Numbered from the stretch's first letter, positions 25,183 to 37,055 are shown. The stretch is 64,000 nucleotides of DNA from Microthyrium microscopicum (GCA_010405405.1 MU004243.1:925340-989339); one strand, 5' to 3'. Numbers and translations are program-made. The notes: generated by a model from the letters alone, not told the origin.

Positions 25183-27318
25183 GGCGCATTGCAGAATGGC
25201 AATGAACGTCAATGAAGGTGTTTTCAAGAAATTTGACTCATTCATTGCGATTTGGGTAACAGAAGGTTTAAAGATAAGCTCCCGTAGTACTTGCATGCGT
25301 GGCGTGCGTGGGTACACGATTGCCGATCATGCCGTAACTCTGTACTATAAGATGGACCGTAATACCTCTTACAATGATACTATTGGTGATTACTATATCG
25401 GACCGCCACTGCATTGCTTTTTCAACGATACTTTCAGTTCTTAGCGTTCAGACTAAATCCTGCACTACGTAGCATAAACTCAAGTATTTCAGTCTGGATT
25501 TCCCCTTTGTGCAAGGCCAACGAGGAACCAATCAGATGAGAGATAACTCAGATCTAAGCCAGGTTAGAACTAAACCAAAGAACATCTGGGAACAGAAATC
25601 GATTCGGAATATTACAGTATTGTTGTGAACCAAATCTTGCTGCTAGCGATATATCATGACTTCGATGGCATTGTGCCAAAATTACCTAATGTAAATCGTG
25701 AAACGTGGCCATCAATTAACATCCAAGTCTGGTATACATTTTCACGTAACTGTGGAGGAGTCAATCAAGGTCTATTTTATCGTGTCTGTGACGGGTCATT
25801 GATAGGTGCAGAAGTTATTGACCTTGACAATAGATCAATAGAATGCAGAACAAAGATGAAAGTCAAAAGCGACCCAAATTGCAAATGATAGTATACAACG
25901 ACTGTCATTAACTCTCCTGTGTCGCAACTTGTTGAGAGTTTGAGGATTTCAATTTGATCGAATCTGCAAAAGTGAGATGTTAAACCATCAATGCCATTGC
26001 TTTGTCTCCTGGTGCATTTTAATGTTCGTGAAACAATCTTCTGGTGAATAACTTTACGTACATAATGTTAGCCAACATGATATAAATATGGTGCTAAGAA
26101 GTCTTTAGGATGTAGCAAAAGAAGGGATACCTGGACCAAATATCTTTACATCAATTCGCCAAGCAGAAGTTATGGTGGTGGGTTTGAATCGTCTGACCGG
26201 ATGTCTGACAGCATGATCACTGACATGTAACTGAAGAGGTTGCAGAAATTTTCGTCTTATCTTCCATCCGGTCGTAAGTCTGTGAGCTAAAGGTTTTATC
26301 GTACCGGGATATCAAAATACCAGTAATCTAGGTTTGATCCTCAATGCTATCCACGATCATGGCTAGGAGGGCTTTCGGACCTGCCTACCGTGATATGGTA
26401 TCCTCCATATGCATCAATACTTTTACTGAGCTCATTCACAAACCATAGTGTAACAACTGTCATTAAGTGGAAGCTAGTGAGGTCTGTCCTAGCAAGTTGT
26501 TGATCAGATTTTCTTCACATCCTTTCACATCCAGGAGACTTCTACCATTATTTCTCGTTGAATCTCAGAGGAATTCATTTCGTATGGTGTTGATATGCAA
26601 AACAATGATTATAATAGTCTGTGCGTTATGTCCCTGTATAAATCCAGAGTCAGGTTAACAAGGTAGTTTATTGAACCATGTTTTCGGATCCTTCGTATCC
26701 CTTGGATGATCATGGGTAAAGATTATCACTATAGACGGGTCCTTGGTATTGCGGCTTTGGTGACGAATCAGACATCAACTTCACCTGTCAGGGTCCACGA
26801 GAGACGCCGAGTGTAAGATGCGGCGTTGTACTGTCATTATAAACCTAGCATGTCGCCTAAGTGCTATATAAATCTGTAGGTGGGTTGATCTACAGCCTGG
26901 AGGTAAAGCTGAATCGCGAACCGATCAAACCCGGGACCTGATTTTCGTATAAGACTATCAAGGGTAGAGACAACAAGAGCGAGATATCATGGTACTGGGC
27001 GGCAAAGGTCTAAGAGCACCTCGTGTGCACGAGTGTGGTTCTCTCGCGGTGAAACCTTCTCCTGGATCCGCTTCCGGTACTACTAAACCGTTTCGTTCAG
27101 CACTTTTTGATTTCAAAACTATTGCTCATTGTGAATTGACATTGTTTTGTTCACATGCATACACAAAGCTACCTCAGTCGTTTCAATCTCAATATTTGTT
27201 GCTACTTCTTTCAGTTTCCTAACGAACGACTGCAATAATTTATGACCACTGCGATTTTTATCGACCATTAGCATTTGCAGACCCTGGGACTGTGAGACGA
27301 TAGTTCATTGCGAACACA
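25183..27318. other. 2.1-kb AT-rich intergenic stretch
   Basis: This is the head-to-head region between the permease (leftward) and the P450 (rightward), so it should hold both promoters. No credible gene, tRNA or repeat was found on either strand; the short frames lack coding character. Confidence 0.45.
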
Positions 27319-28914
27319 ATGTCTTTCTCATTTGCCGCTCTGACGATCGTGGCTGCTTACGCTTTTTTAAAGATAGCTGAGCATTTTATCAAACATGAAA
27401 AGAGTGAGCCTGCGGTTGTGTGGCCACGTATCCCATTTTTTGGGCATCTTATTGGAATGTTACAGGATGGAAATGCGTACTATACAACACTTTCGTAAGT
27501 ATCAATCACGTACAGTTGAATTCAATCTAATGAAATTAGTAACCGATGCAAAAAGCCGATTTTCACAGTTCCATTCATGCATACCAAGTTTTACATAGTA
27601 AATTCGCCTGCTATGATTAGTCTAGTGCAACGAAATTCAAAAACTCTAATTGGTGATTTCTTCTTCTTGGAATTTCTCGACCGTCTGTCCAACCCTGATA
27701 AGGACACCATGAACGCCATGAAGTATGGCTGGGATAGTCTAGACGAAGAAGCTCGCGAAAAGAACATATGGACTCCAGTCGACAAAGCTCAACATGCCAT
27801 ACTCGGTTATGGAACCCACTTGGACGATCTCACTGTCGTACAACTCAATGCTGTTTCAGAGTTGATAACTTCCATTCCTAATGGCTCTTGTTTGAATTTG
27901 TTCAGCTGGATTCGTGAAACAATTACGACCACGAACATGTATTCCATATTCGGACGAAACAACATTTTTGCTTCATCGCCGGAGTTGAAAGAAAGATGGC
28001 GTGAATACGATGAAGGTTTGGAAATGTTGATTGCCAAAGTATATCCATCCATCACTGCAAGGAAAGCTTATAATGCTCGACAAGAACTTCAAGATGCTCT
28101 AGTTGAGTGGGTCAATCGAGGACATCATCATCAGGCATCACTTGTTGTTAGAGAAAACATCAGAATTCTCAATGAAAGAGGAGTGCCACTCGAAGAATGC
28201 GCCAAAATGCAGCTTCTCATGATGTTTGCGGCTTTGATGAACACCAATCCGACTTCCTTTTGGACGATTCAATATCTGTATTCTCATCCGGAAATTCTTG
28301 AAAAGTTTCGCGAAGAATTGCAAAGTTCAAATGCTATCAGAATGGACGGCAACATTGGGATCATCAGTGTTAATGGTTTACGCAAGGAATGCCCACTCAT
28401 CATATCTATTCTCAAGGAAGTCTTGCGAACCATTGCTCCAAGTCTGACTTGTCGATACGTGTTGGAGGACACATGGCTCTCCAATGACATTCTATTCAAG
28501 AAAGGTCACTTGGTTCGTCTGGAAGGTGCAGCTGTGCATAAAGATCCCGATGTCTGGGGGCCAGATGTCCACGAATTCAACCCATATCGATTCTACAAAT
28601 CAGGGAACGGGACTATCAACACCGCCGACGAAGAACCGCCCAAACAAGTACATCCTGCTAGTTTTCGTGGATTTGGCGGAGGCAAAGGCATATGCCCGGG
28701 TCGACTTTTTGCTCAAGGTGAAATCATTGGAATTTCGGCCATGCTAGCACTTTCCTTCGATTTAGTTCCCGCAGAAGGAGGAGATATTCTACCAACACCA
28801 CTGCGGCAGAAATCTATGCTACAGCTTAGTGTGCATAATCCCAAAGTTGACATTCCAGTTTTTTTCAGGCGAAGAAAGGGTATGGAGAACATTATTTGGA
28901 AGTTTGAGGCTTAG
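27319..28914 (+). CDS. cytochrome P450, CYP7/CYP8-like
   Basis: Exons 27319-27494 and 27540-28914 (45-bp intron, GTAAGT to TTAG) give 516 residues. Seen: an N-terminal membrane anchor (residues 3-20), 'WPRIPFFGHL' proline-rich hinge, an ExxR motif in 'LKEVLRTIA' (about 352) and the heme-binding loop 'FGGGKGICPGRLFA' (Cys about 443). The I-helix reads 'AALMNTNPTSFW' (about 289) instead of the usual AGxDT; this N-T-x-P-T form is known from CYP7 hydroxylases and CYP8A prostacyclin synthase, the latter an isomerase that needs no O2. So the enzyme could be a hydroxylase of sterol-like or lipid substrates, or act on a peroxide; I cannot decide. It is followed by an opposite-strand SDR with a gap of only 117 bases. 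Confidence 0.85.
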
Positions 28915-29031
28915 ATTTAATGGCATTAGACGGTAATACTGGTAAGGGTATATCATGGGTCAATTAGAAGGATTGTTTGGCTAAAAATTTACAACTTCTC
29001 TGTTACTTTGGAATGAAATCGAAAATAATAA

Positions 29032-30098
29032 TTATACGATGGCGTCGGGAAGACCACTTTTCTCTCCATGGTATGACTTGAACAAAGGCTCCCATACAGT
29101 GGTTGCTCTTTGCGAGTATCTTCCGTTTAGGTATTCCGGCTTCTTTACTTGGACATAAGTGTCCACTGAAGAAGCTTCAATAGCTTGACCAGCCAGACTT
29201 GGGTCATCAAGCGCTTTCTGATAGCCTCCTACGATTGTGCTCACTGGAGTCAAACACTCGGGAGAAACGGCAGCTACCATCTCCGGAGGAATCTGGCCAG
29301 CTTGTTAGTCAAAAATTATCTCTAGAGTTGGTTTTACACGAGACGATACTGACAATATTTGTGGCCACGATTCCGGGTAACACTCCTGATATGGATATGT
29401 TCTCTTTTGCCTTCAAGATTCGACCGGTCGCAAAGATCCAATTCAGGACTGCCGCTTTTGCGCCGTCATACTCTGGATAACTCTCGTGGGGATAAATTGA
29501 TGCCACGCTGACAGTGCATATAATGTTCCCTCCAGGTGTTGGATTCCTCCTCATGAAGTGAATTGCAAGCTGAGTTCCATAGACCAGACCTTTGTAGTCC
29601 ACGTCGGTGCAGCTTAGATCCGGTGCTGGTGGAATTCTGAGTGAAGTGAGTAAGAAGGAAGTCCACATTGTGTACTTTGACGTACGTGTCCTTGCCCCTG
29701 TGATTGAAAATGTATACGGAACTATCCATTTCCATTAGCACTTTATGTCGACGGATGATGACTCGGTCTAACCTCCTGTCTACGATGCCCGCATTGGCGC
29801 ATAGGAGGTCAATTCGACCCCATTTGTCAAAGACAGCTTGAAATGTTTTGGCTTGGCTGTCATAGTCGGCAACGTCGGTTTGGAAAAATTGTGCCTTATC
29901 CCCTAGCTCCTCTGACAATGTTATATTTGGTTGGATATCGGCCATCGCAATATTCCAGCCCTTGGACACGAAGTGCCTCGCCAGGCCTTCTCCCACTCCT
30001 GACTATTTGGCTGTTTAGCATTTGAAAGATAGCTTCATGTATGGAAGAATGCTTACAGATGCCCCAGTTACAATTGCAACCTTATTTGAAGACATCAT
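29032..30098 (-). CDS. short-chain dehydrogenase/reductase (15-PGDH-like)
   Basis: Five exons (30098-30057, 30002-29773, 29721-29686, 29636-29354, 29292-29032) give 283 residues. It is a classical SDR that oxidises an alcohol or reduces a ketone with NAD(P)(H). Seen: 'VAIVTGASSGVGEGLAR' (nucleotide-binding TGxxxGxG, residues 8-24), acidic 'MADIQPN' after beta-2, which suggests NAD(H) preference, 'CANAGI' (NAG motif), catalytic Ser about 146, Tyr about 159 and Lys about 163 in 'EYDGAKAA'. The tail 'SYHGEKSGLPDAI' is hydrophilic. The donor of intron 4 is GTCAGT, unusual but in frame. The fold and insertions resemble 15-hydroxyprostaglandin-dehydrogenase-like fungal SDRs. It converges on the P450. 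Confidence 0.82.
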
Positions 30099-30594
30099 GA
30101 TTATAGATACCCAACTATGCAGCAGAGAAGGAACTGTATGATTGATATACTCCTGGAGTTTGAGTGATGAGGAGTTGTGAAAGAAAGAAGAGGCATAAGC
30201 AATGTTTGGTCGGAGTTCGTCTACCGAGCAGGCAAAAACAGAACACATCAAAGTTGTAGCTTGAAATCCTAGCTAAGCACTCGTGATCGACGAGAGACAC
30301 CTCAATTAGTAAAAAGGAAGCTTAGCTTGCTTAGGCAAGGAAGAATTGAATGTCCCCGAAATAATCTAATCGGTCTCATCTTGTGGAAGTCGTCATTAAA
30401 GTTGTCAACCAAGTATCTGTATCTCCTCAACCTAAAGCTGCCAAAATTGAGCACCGCCTCGCCTAGATGGCAAAAATTTAATTCAAGCGTCCGATGGACT
30501 GTTTTCAGCTGGTTGACCTTGTGTAAGTAAATTTCCTACTAGTACGAAGCCTTGCAAATACTTCACTGGTCACCCAAGGGGCGTGGAAGGTGGC
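30099..30594. other. intergenic, SDR promoter side
   Basis: Contains the SDR promoter and 3' flank of the DUF1772 gene. Nothing else was seen. Confidence 0.4.
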
Positions 30595-31178
30595 TCACAA
30601 GCCGTTCACAATAACTAAAAGAGCCGCAAGTCCAGAGGCCCATCCAAGCCCATAGCCAACATATCGAACTTTGTGTTTCAAGTCCCAGTCTTTGATCAAT
30701 TTGGTGGAATCGGCTTCTTCTTGCGTGGTCAACTCGGTCTTCTCATCCAACTTTAATAAAGCCGTATTCGTAGGCATTATCGCAGCAACGGTCCAAGGAA
30801 TAATGCTGATTGAGGAAATGGCTGAGGCAATACTAAGGTTGCGAACTAACTTGTCTGAAGTGGTAAAAGCTGCAAATGTATGCAGAGCTGCTGTCAATAT
30901 CGTACCACTAACGATATAAGGCTGTCCACTGATTAGCACTATCTCGACCCACGTCGGAAGAGTATAAATACCGTAGCGGCTTTGAAAAATAACGCCCAGA
31001 CGCGGACTTTGTCTTTTTTGGTCAATCCACTGGTTCCGAGCTGTTCTGTGATTATGGGAAGAGGACCGATAAGCGACAGGCCAATGTTGCCAAACAGGAG
31101 TGGTGTTGTGACGAAGAATCCGATGCCGATTGGCCATGCGGCGAGAGGAATGGAGGAGAACTGCGGTAGAGAAGCCAT
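30595..31178 (-). CDS. DUF1772 (anthrone-oxygenase-like) membrane protein
   Basis: Exons 31178-30972 and 30921-30595 (50-bp intron, CTAAT branch, ACAG end) give 177 residues. DUF1772 includes fungal anthrone oxygenases (HypC, EncC-related types) but also many members with unknown jobs. Seen: spans at about residues 13-48, 70-90, 100-120 and 158-176, the N-terminal 'GNIGLSLIGPLPII' typical of the family, and 'TILTAALHTFAAF' and 'IPWTVAAIMPTNTALLKL' with the conserved 'MP.N..L' run before a charged stretch. Length is usual for the family. Its position beside P450 and SDR suggests a part in oxidative metabolism, which is inference; no aromatic polyketide synthase is seen here. Confidence 0.75.
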
Positions 31179-31566
31179 TCGACGTTGCGAAGGGAATTAT
31201 TGAGTTACTGACACAATGTATGTCTTGATCTTGAGAGATAGCAAGTGAAGCTGAAGCAAGAGTTCTTATGCACGAACAACATTGAAATATGGCGCTAGTT
31301 CACGCCTCGAAGCTAAAAATAAAGATTTGAGGTCCACTTTTCTTTGAGTCAGCATATTAATCATCAATCGCAGCTTCCTTATTTCTGCTTCAATAATATC
31401 CATTTGATTTTCAAACTTTATTTTCATCTCGCGAGAAATTGGGTGAGACTTGTCGATCCTTATCATACAAATACTGCGACATGACTTCGTCTGCGGAGAT
31501 GATTCCATTAAGCTTCCGAGCTTGAACAGGTAAGCAGAAAATAGATGGACTCGAAAAGATACATTT
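31179..31566. other. intergenic, no secure gene
   Basis: A minus-strand frame of 80 codons (31266-31508) has a helical, coiled-coil-like middle, but no splice context or family match, so I do not call it. The stretch otherwise looks like promoter sequence. Confidence 0.35.
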
Positions 31567-32586
31567 TCAAGGCCCCTTCACAGCGAAAGGACCTCCAGCA
31601 TCAAGCTCAATCCTCAGCGAATCTGTCATTTTAAACGCATTCTCAAATCCATAAACATCCGTCCCAGCAATGACATCCTGGAATTTCCCATTCGTCTTGT
31701 TCCCACAGTACTCCGCCATGGCAGTAAGTATCGCCTTGAGCGCTGTATACGGATTATTCGGATTCACCGCTAATGTGGCCGCCGCAATGGCCTGCGCCGA
31801 AATGTTGTTGCCTGGCGAAGCAGCGATCTGATATGCTTCCGTGCAGGTTTGCTCCAAATCAAGAACGTACGCTTTTGAGATTTCTACATCTTTGCGGTTT
31901 CCGGAGCGGGTTAAGTGGCCGGTGACAATGACATCAAAGTCGTAGGCGAGCGCTTGGTCGTGCGCTTTGATGTAGCCGGCGACGTTCTCTGTTGCGCCTA
32001 GAGCGGAGTAGGGAACCCAGCCTGGGAAGATTATATCGATTAGGATGAGGACTTTTTGGACTGGTGCGTAGATGAAGATGTTGCCTGGGTGGTGGTTGTG
32101 GCCTTCGTACTTCAATTCCAGTGTTTGGTTACCAACAGTAAGCGTGTATGCGTCTGCAAAGATTTCATCGGGCAGAGGGCGGTTGGCATCTGGTGTGTCC
32201 TCGAGGTAGACTTTAGTGAGATAATGAGCAATTCTCTTGACTCCGGAGGGCAAGATTCCAGATCCGCCGATATGGTCTGTATGCGAATGGCTGTAGACTT
32301 GGTGAGTTATTGGCTGGTCTGTGATGTTGCCTATGGCGTAGAGGAGGTTATATCCGATTGTTGGCGGCGCGTCGACAACTATGACTCCTTTGTCAGATAC
32401 GAAGAACATTGCTTGATACTGGTTATTGGTGACCATGTATGCTCCTTTTCCGTAGGATTCCACTCGATAGCCGGCAGCGTTCAGAGGAGGCCCAACTGCT
32501 TGGCTTGGGACTGGAAGATATGTATTGACTGGATCAGCCAACGCCGAAGCTGATAGAAGCCATAAGATTGAAAATGACTTGAACAT
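31567..32586 (-). CDS. secreted metallo-beta-lactamase-fold hydrolase
   Basis: A single exon of 339 residues. The fold uses one or two zinc ions to hydrolyse esters, lactones, thioesters or beta-lactams. Seen: a signal peptide (residues 1-17, ending 'ASALA'), 'MFFVSDKGVIVVDAPP' (beta-strand with Asp), the zinc motif 'HSHTDH' (His 100, His 102, Asp 104, His 105), 'EGHNHHPGNIFIY' (the third zinc His region) and 'VTGH' near residue 222. The signal peptide argues for action outside the cell or in the secretory route, unlike the cytosolic thioesterase-like members that release polyketides from synthases. Substrate unknown. It sits between the DUF1772 and quinone oxidoreductase genes. Confidence 0.85.
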   Translation of the reverse strand: MFKSFSILWLLSASALADPVNTYLPVPSQAVGPPLNAAGYRVESYGKGAYMVTNNQYQAMFFVSDKGVIVVDAPPTIGYNLLYAIGNITDQPITHQVYSHSHTDHIGGSGILPSGVKRIAHYLTKVYLEDTPDANRPLPDEIFADAYTLTVGNQTLELKYEGHNHHPGNIFIYAPVQKVLILIDIIFPGWVPYSALGATENVAGYIKAHDQALAYDFDVIVTGHLTRSGNRKDVEISKAYVLDLEQTCTEAYQIAASPGNNISAQAIAAATLAVNPNNPYTALKAILTAMAEYCGNKTNGKFQDVIAGTDVYGFENAFKMTDSLRIELDAGGPFAVKGP

Positions 32587-33360
32587 CGTACAGGCTTGAG
32601 TTCCACTTGCTAAGGATTTGACGAGCCGTGGTTAATGTTTCGCTGATATGGTATTCTCGTCAACCCAAATTCGATGGTATTGAAAATGGCAGCAGACATC
32701 TTGGAATATCAATTCAGAGAGTCTGAATATATATATGAACGAATTTCAAGCTCTACCTTAGTGTACATGATCAATCAACACCAGAAATTCATAGATGTCC
32801 AGAAAGCAAAGAAACTAATATGCGTAATCTTGGAAGCGCTGACAAAGTTTCTATATTCCTGGTCCGCAGAAGTTATACCTGGTCCGCACGCTAACTTCCG
32901 TATATTCTCTTTTAGGTATAGTTTTGAACGTATCAAGGACAAAATCTACTACTGCACCCTTTGGCCCAGATTACTAAATATGTGCCGCGGTGAATAATCA
33001 ACCAGGTCTAGTGTTTTATTCCCGATTAGCTGCATCCATTGCTCAAGAACTTTGCGGGTTTGACCTTGCAACTCCTTAGTTCAGCTAGTACGTGCCTCAC
33101 TAGATGGCAAGATTCAGACTGTATACAATGAATCCAGTGTTCGCATGGTATGGGATGAAGTCATAGTTCTCCCAGGTAGAATGAAGTGGCGAACAATTCC
33201 GATGAATCAGCATGCTTAGAACAGCTTGTAATCATAGACCATCTTGCTAATACAAGATTGTTTCTGTACTTAGAGCCATGACTCTGCATATGATACTTGC
33301 TGTCACAAACTAGGAGATCAAAATCTCCAGTTCTTCTCTCGCAAAGAATAAATATTTAAA
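32587..33360. other. divergent promoter region
   Basis: Between the leftward hydrolase and rightward oxidoreductase genes. It contains no credible coding sequence; presumably it carries both promoters. Confidence 0.45.
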
Positions 33361-34541
33361 ATGGCCAAAACGATGCGAGTGATAGGTAAGACTCTACAAA
33401 AGGGTGGTCGAACATCACGCAGCTACGCTGACTTCCATACTTCAGATATCAAGAACGATGTTGGCACGGCAAACTCTCTATACTTTACAGATGTGTCCAG
33501 ACCTGTCCCCAGTCCGACACAAGCTCTCGTACGCGTCAAAGCGTTTGGCATAAATCGGGTGGATATCATGCAACGCGATGGGCAATATCCAGTTCCGCCA
33601 CAAGCGGGCAAGATCATGGGCGTGGAGTTTTCTGGAATCATCGCAGAACTGGGAGAAGAGCATGAGACTTCTTTCAAAATTGGCGACGAAGTTTTCGGTC
33701 TCGCTTATGGGGGTAAGTAAACTCAGTGCCATAGCTCAGCATGGGAAAGTTGATGTGGGATCTAATGTTTTCAAGGTGCTTATGCAGAATACGTCGCGGT
33801 CTCCACGCATATGCTTATCCATAAGCCAGCAAATTTGTCGTGGGAAGAATGTGCAGGCGTCCCTGAGGTAACATGCTCCTACTCCGTTCGGATTCCAGAT
33901 TACTTACTCAGCAGACATGGCTCACTGCCGCAAAAGTCATGTATTCGATTGGTGAATTCACCCCAGGCAAATCAATCCTCTGGCACGCTGGCGCATCCGG
34001 CGTATCTATCAGCGGGATCCAACTTGCTCTTGCAAACGGTGCCTCCGCCGTGTATGCCACAGCCCGAAGTGATGCCAAATGTGATTTCTGCATCAAGACA
34101 CTAGGCTGTACGGCCGCTTTCAATACTACGAAACCTGGCTGGGAAGACGAAGTTATGAAAGCCACTGGTGGCAAGGGCGTAGATATCATCGCCGATTTGA
34201 TTGGACCCAGTGTGTTTGCACAGAACTTGAAAATCGCTGCGAGAGATGCTAGGATTGTGTTGATTGGTTTGATGAGTGGGTTTATATTTAAAGAGGAGTT
34301 TGATATGGGGTTGTTGGCGTTCAAGAGAGTCAGATATGAAGGTTCAACTCTGAGAAGTAGAGATGAGCCATTTCAACGGAAGTTAAGAGATACGTTCGTT
34401 GAACATGCGCTGCCAAAGTTCCAAGATGGGGAGTTCAAGGTGTATGTCGAGAAGGTTTTGCCTTGGGATCAGATTGTTGATGCCCATAAGCTCATGGAAA
34501 GCAACAAAATCATGGGGAAGATCATTTGTACGATTCCTTGA
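33361..34541 (+). CDS. quinone oxidoreductase, PIG3-like (MDR family)
   Basis: Exons 33361-33712, 33776-33867 and 33915-34541 (introns 63 and 47 bp) give 356 residues. Zinc-free medium-chain reductases of this type use NADPH to reduce quinones or activated alkenes. Seen: 'ALVRVKAFGINRVDIMQRDGQYP' region (residues about 57-80) with the PIG3 style Asn-Arg-x-Asp, 'MGVEFSGIIAELG', 'VFGLAYGGAYAEY', the cofactor loop 'HAGASGVSISGIQLA' and 'GKGVDIIADLIGPSVF'. No structural zinc cysteines are present, as expected. The C-terminal 'DAHKLMESNKIMGKIICTI' closes the catalytic domain in the usual way. The N terminus carries about 40 extra residues ahead of the core. It may belong with the redox genes to its left. 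Confidence 0.85.
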
Positions 34542-35017
34542 GGAATTGCAGACTTACAATGAATATATTTTGTAACGCGTTGGATGATATATAACAGTAA
34601 AGAGTAAAGACGCGTTCAATTAGCAATCAAGTGCTCTTGTTCCGTCTTGATTGATCGGCTGCTGTTGGGGAATTGCTACTGGAAGAAGACTGATCCGGGC
34701 AGTAACGAAAGCTGGAGAAGACAACGAGACGTATGAAGAAATGGACTCAATCTCGACGAAGAGTTTGTCAATTTTTGAAGACTTTATCTTTGATCTTTTA
34801 TTTCGACAAGAAGATGTCCATATCGGACACTAGTCTTTGTTTAGCCTAGCGTCGGATGAGGCTTGACCACATGCAGTGACGTTGAGGTGGAAGCAGCGAC
34901 CTGATTTTGTAAATAATTAATTTCATCCTGACTTGATCATCAACAAAGAAAACATCCTCCAACCACAAACTTTCCACCCTTTGAAGTTTCACCGCCAAAA
35001 CTTCTACCCGATAACGC
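34542..35017. other. intergenic, helicase promoter
   Basis: Upstream region of the DEAD-box gene; no gene of its own was seen. Confidence 0.4.
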
Positions 35018-37055
35018 ATGCGGACTTTACATTTACTTGCTAAAGGTCTCCACATTGGTTATCATAATCCAGCTCAAGCGCTTCAGTTAGCTAAACCTCC
35101 TTTTCTCTCTCTTGTTTATCGTAAAACTTGCACCCAGTCCATCATGCCGCCTCATCGTACCGCCATGTCTACTCAACAGACACCCGCAAAACCTGCCGTA
35201 GAAGCGACTGCGCAAACCTTTGCCAGCCTAGGCAACCGTCTCAACGCTCAATTGCTGAGTGCGGTAACCCAGGATCTGGGCTACGAGTAAGCATCCGATC
35301 TCTACTCCTAGGCACGCCAACCTGCCGGATTTGAGAGCTTGTAATCTGACATGATCTAGGCATATGACCCCAGTCCAGCAAAAAGTCTTGACACAACTTC
35401 CTTCCAACTCCAGCGACTGCCTTGTACAAGCCAAAACCGGCACTGGCAAGACCATCGCATTCCTTCTTCCTGCGCTTCAATCCCTACTCTCAGGCAAGGC
35501 TTTCCCTCATGGACAAGTCGCGATCCTTATTATGGCTCCGACGAGAGAGCTTGCGCTTCAAATCGCTGCCGAATGCGATGGTCTCACTGCTAAGCTCACT
35601 CCTCGATTCGAATGTCATACTGCATTCGGCGGTACTGCTCGTGGTTCCAACCTCAACAAGTTCTTGCGTGGAAACCCTACAGTTCTTGTTGCGACACCTG
35701 GGCGTTTGAATGATATTCTTGGAGAGGAACGTGTTCGCGAAAAGTTCGAAGATATACGTACATTGATTCTTGACGAAGCTGATCGCATGTTGGATTCAGG
35801 CTTTCTTGGCGACGTTAAGAATGCGCTCAAGAGACTTCCTCCTAAGAGCACTGGGTGGCAAGGGATGTGCTTTTCAGCAACCATTCCACCATCACTGAAA
35901 GATGTGGTGAGCACCGTTCTGTACCCGGGATACACTCATCTCTCTACTGTTGACGAAAATGACGTTCCAACGATCGCTAGTGTCCCTCAGTATGTCGTTG
36001 TCGTCCCTGAGGTTAAAGATATATTCACTTCTCTCTTCGCCCTGATCAAGCGAGAATACGCAGCAAATCCCAACAACTTCAAGACCATCGTATTTGGAAC
36101 TACAGCGAATGGTGTAGCGCTTCTGAATGCCCTGTTCGAGGCAGCGGCATCCAACATCTCTCCAAATCTCAAGATCTTCCAGCTTCAATCTCGGCTAAAC
36201 CAAAATATTCGAACTCGCACTACCAATGAATTCAGAGATTGCACTTCCGGAGTACTCTTCGCCTCTGACGTTGTCGGCCGCGGCATGGATTTCCCCAATG
36301 TCGGACTCGTTATCCAACTAGGTCTTCCATCAAACGCAGAGCAATACATCCACCGCGTAGGCCGAACTGCCCGCGCTGGCAACGATGGCCGCGCAGTCAT
36401 CGTTCTCACTGAAGCAGAATCTTACTTTGCCCGCATCAACAAAAAGCTCGCCATCATCCCTTACCCAACCAACATCCAAGCAGAAGCAGCTGAATCAGCA
36501 ACTGCAGTGTCATCTGCGTTTGACTCAGTCGACATGCTTACGAAAAGCAAAGCCTACCAAGCGTTCTTGGGATTCAACAAGACCTTCATGAAGAATCTAC
36601 GAACTGACAATGGCGGACTTGTCGCTATGGCGAACGAATATGCCGAGGCTATGCAATGCCCCGAGCAGCCCATGATTGACAAGAAGATCGTGGGCAAAAT
36701 GGGCTTCAAGGGCGTTCGTGGTCTTCGCGTCGGCACGGTCGAGAGAGCACCTGCGCCAGCTAGAGGACCCGGACGAGGCGGCAATGCCACACCTGGCCCA
36801 GGTAGAGGTGCAAACCCAGGCGTAAATGCGGGAACTGGTCCACCTAGAGCCAGCAATGGCGGCTTGGGCCAAGGTAGAGGCAGCAATTCCGGAATGGGAG
36901 GATCTGCTGGCAAGCGCAAGCAAGAGAACTTTGACAGTGATCAAGATACCGAACGGTTCAATCCTCGCACCCAGGGACGAGGTCGTGGCGGACAACGTCG
37001 AGGTGGTGGAGGCCGTGGTGGAGGACGTGGAGGGCAGATGGAAATGCCATGGTGA
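35018..37055 (+). CDS. DEAD-box RNA helicase, Mss116-like, with RGG tail
   Basis: Exons 35018-35286 and 35360-37055 give 654 residues. The enzyme unwinds or remodels RNA using ATP; Mss116-type helicases act in mitochondria on group I/II introns and translation. Seen: a basic, Ser-poor N terminus that could be a mitochondrial presequence (residues 1-45, with Arg/Lys and few acids), 'MTPVQQKVL', motif I 'AKTGTGKT', Ia 'PTRELALQ', Ib 'TPGRL', II 'LDEADRML', III 'SAT', V 'DVVGRGMDFP', VI 'HRVGRTARAG', then a helical extension and a Gly/Arg-rich tail (about residues 550-650) with RGG and GRGG repeats for RNA binding. If translation starts at a later in-frame Met (35143 or 35164) the presequence would be lost; both forms are possible. 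Confidence 0.9.

Noticed and set aside
26320-26345. T-loop-like 'aggtttgatcct'
   Set aside because: No cloverleaf can be folded from the surrounding bases, so not a tRNA.
31266-31508. 80-codon minus-strand frame with coiled-coil look
   Set aside because: No family, no splice context and placed in a promoter-type gap; likely chance.
27319-34541. A complete biosynthetic gene cluster
   Set aside because: No backbone enzyme or cluster regulator is present in the window, so only a loose redox gene group is proposed.
35018-37055. Gly/Arg-rich repeat at the end of the helicase as a tandem repeat element
   Set aside because: It is coding low-complexity sequence (RGG tail) rather than a DNA repeat array.
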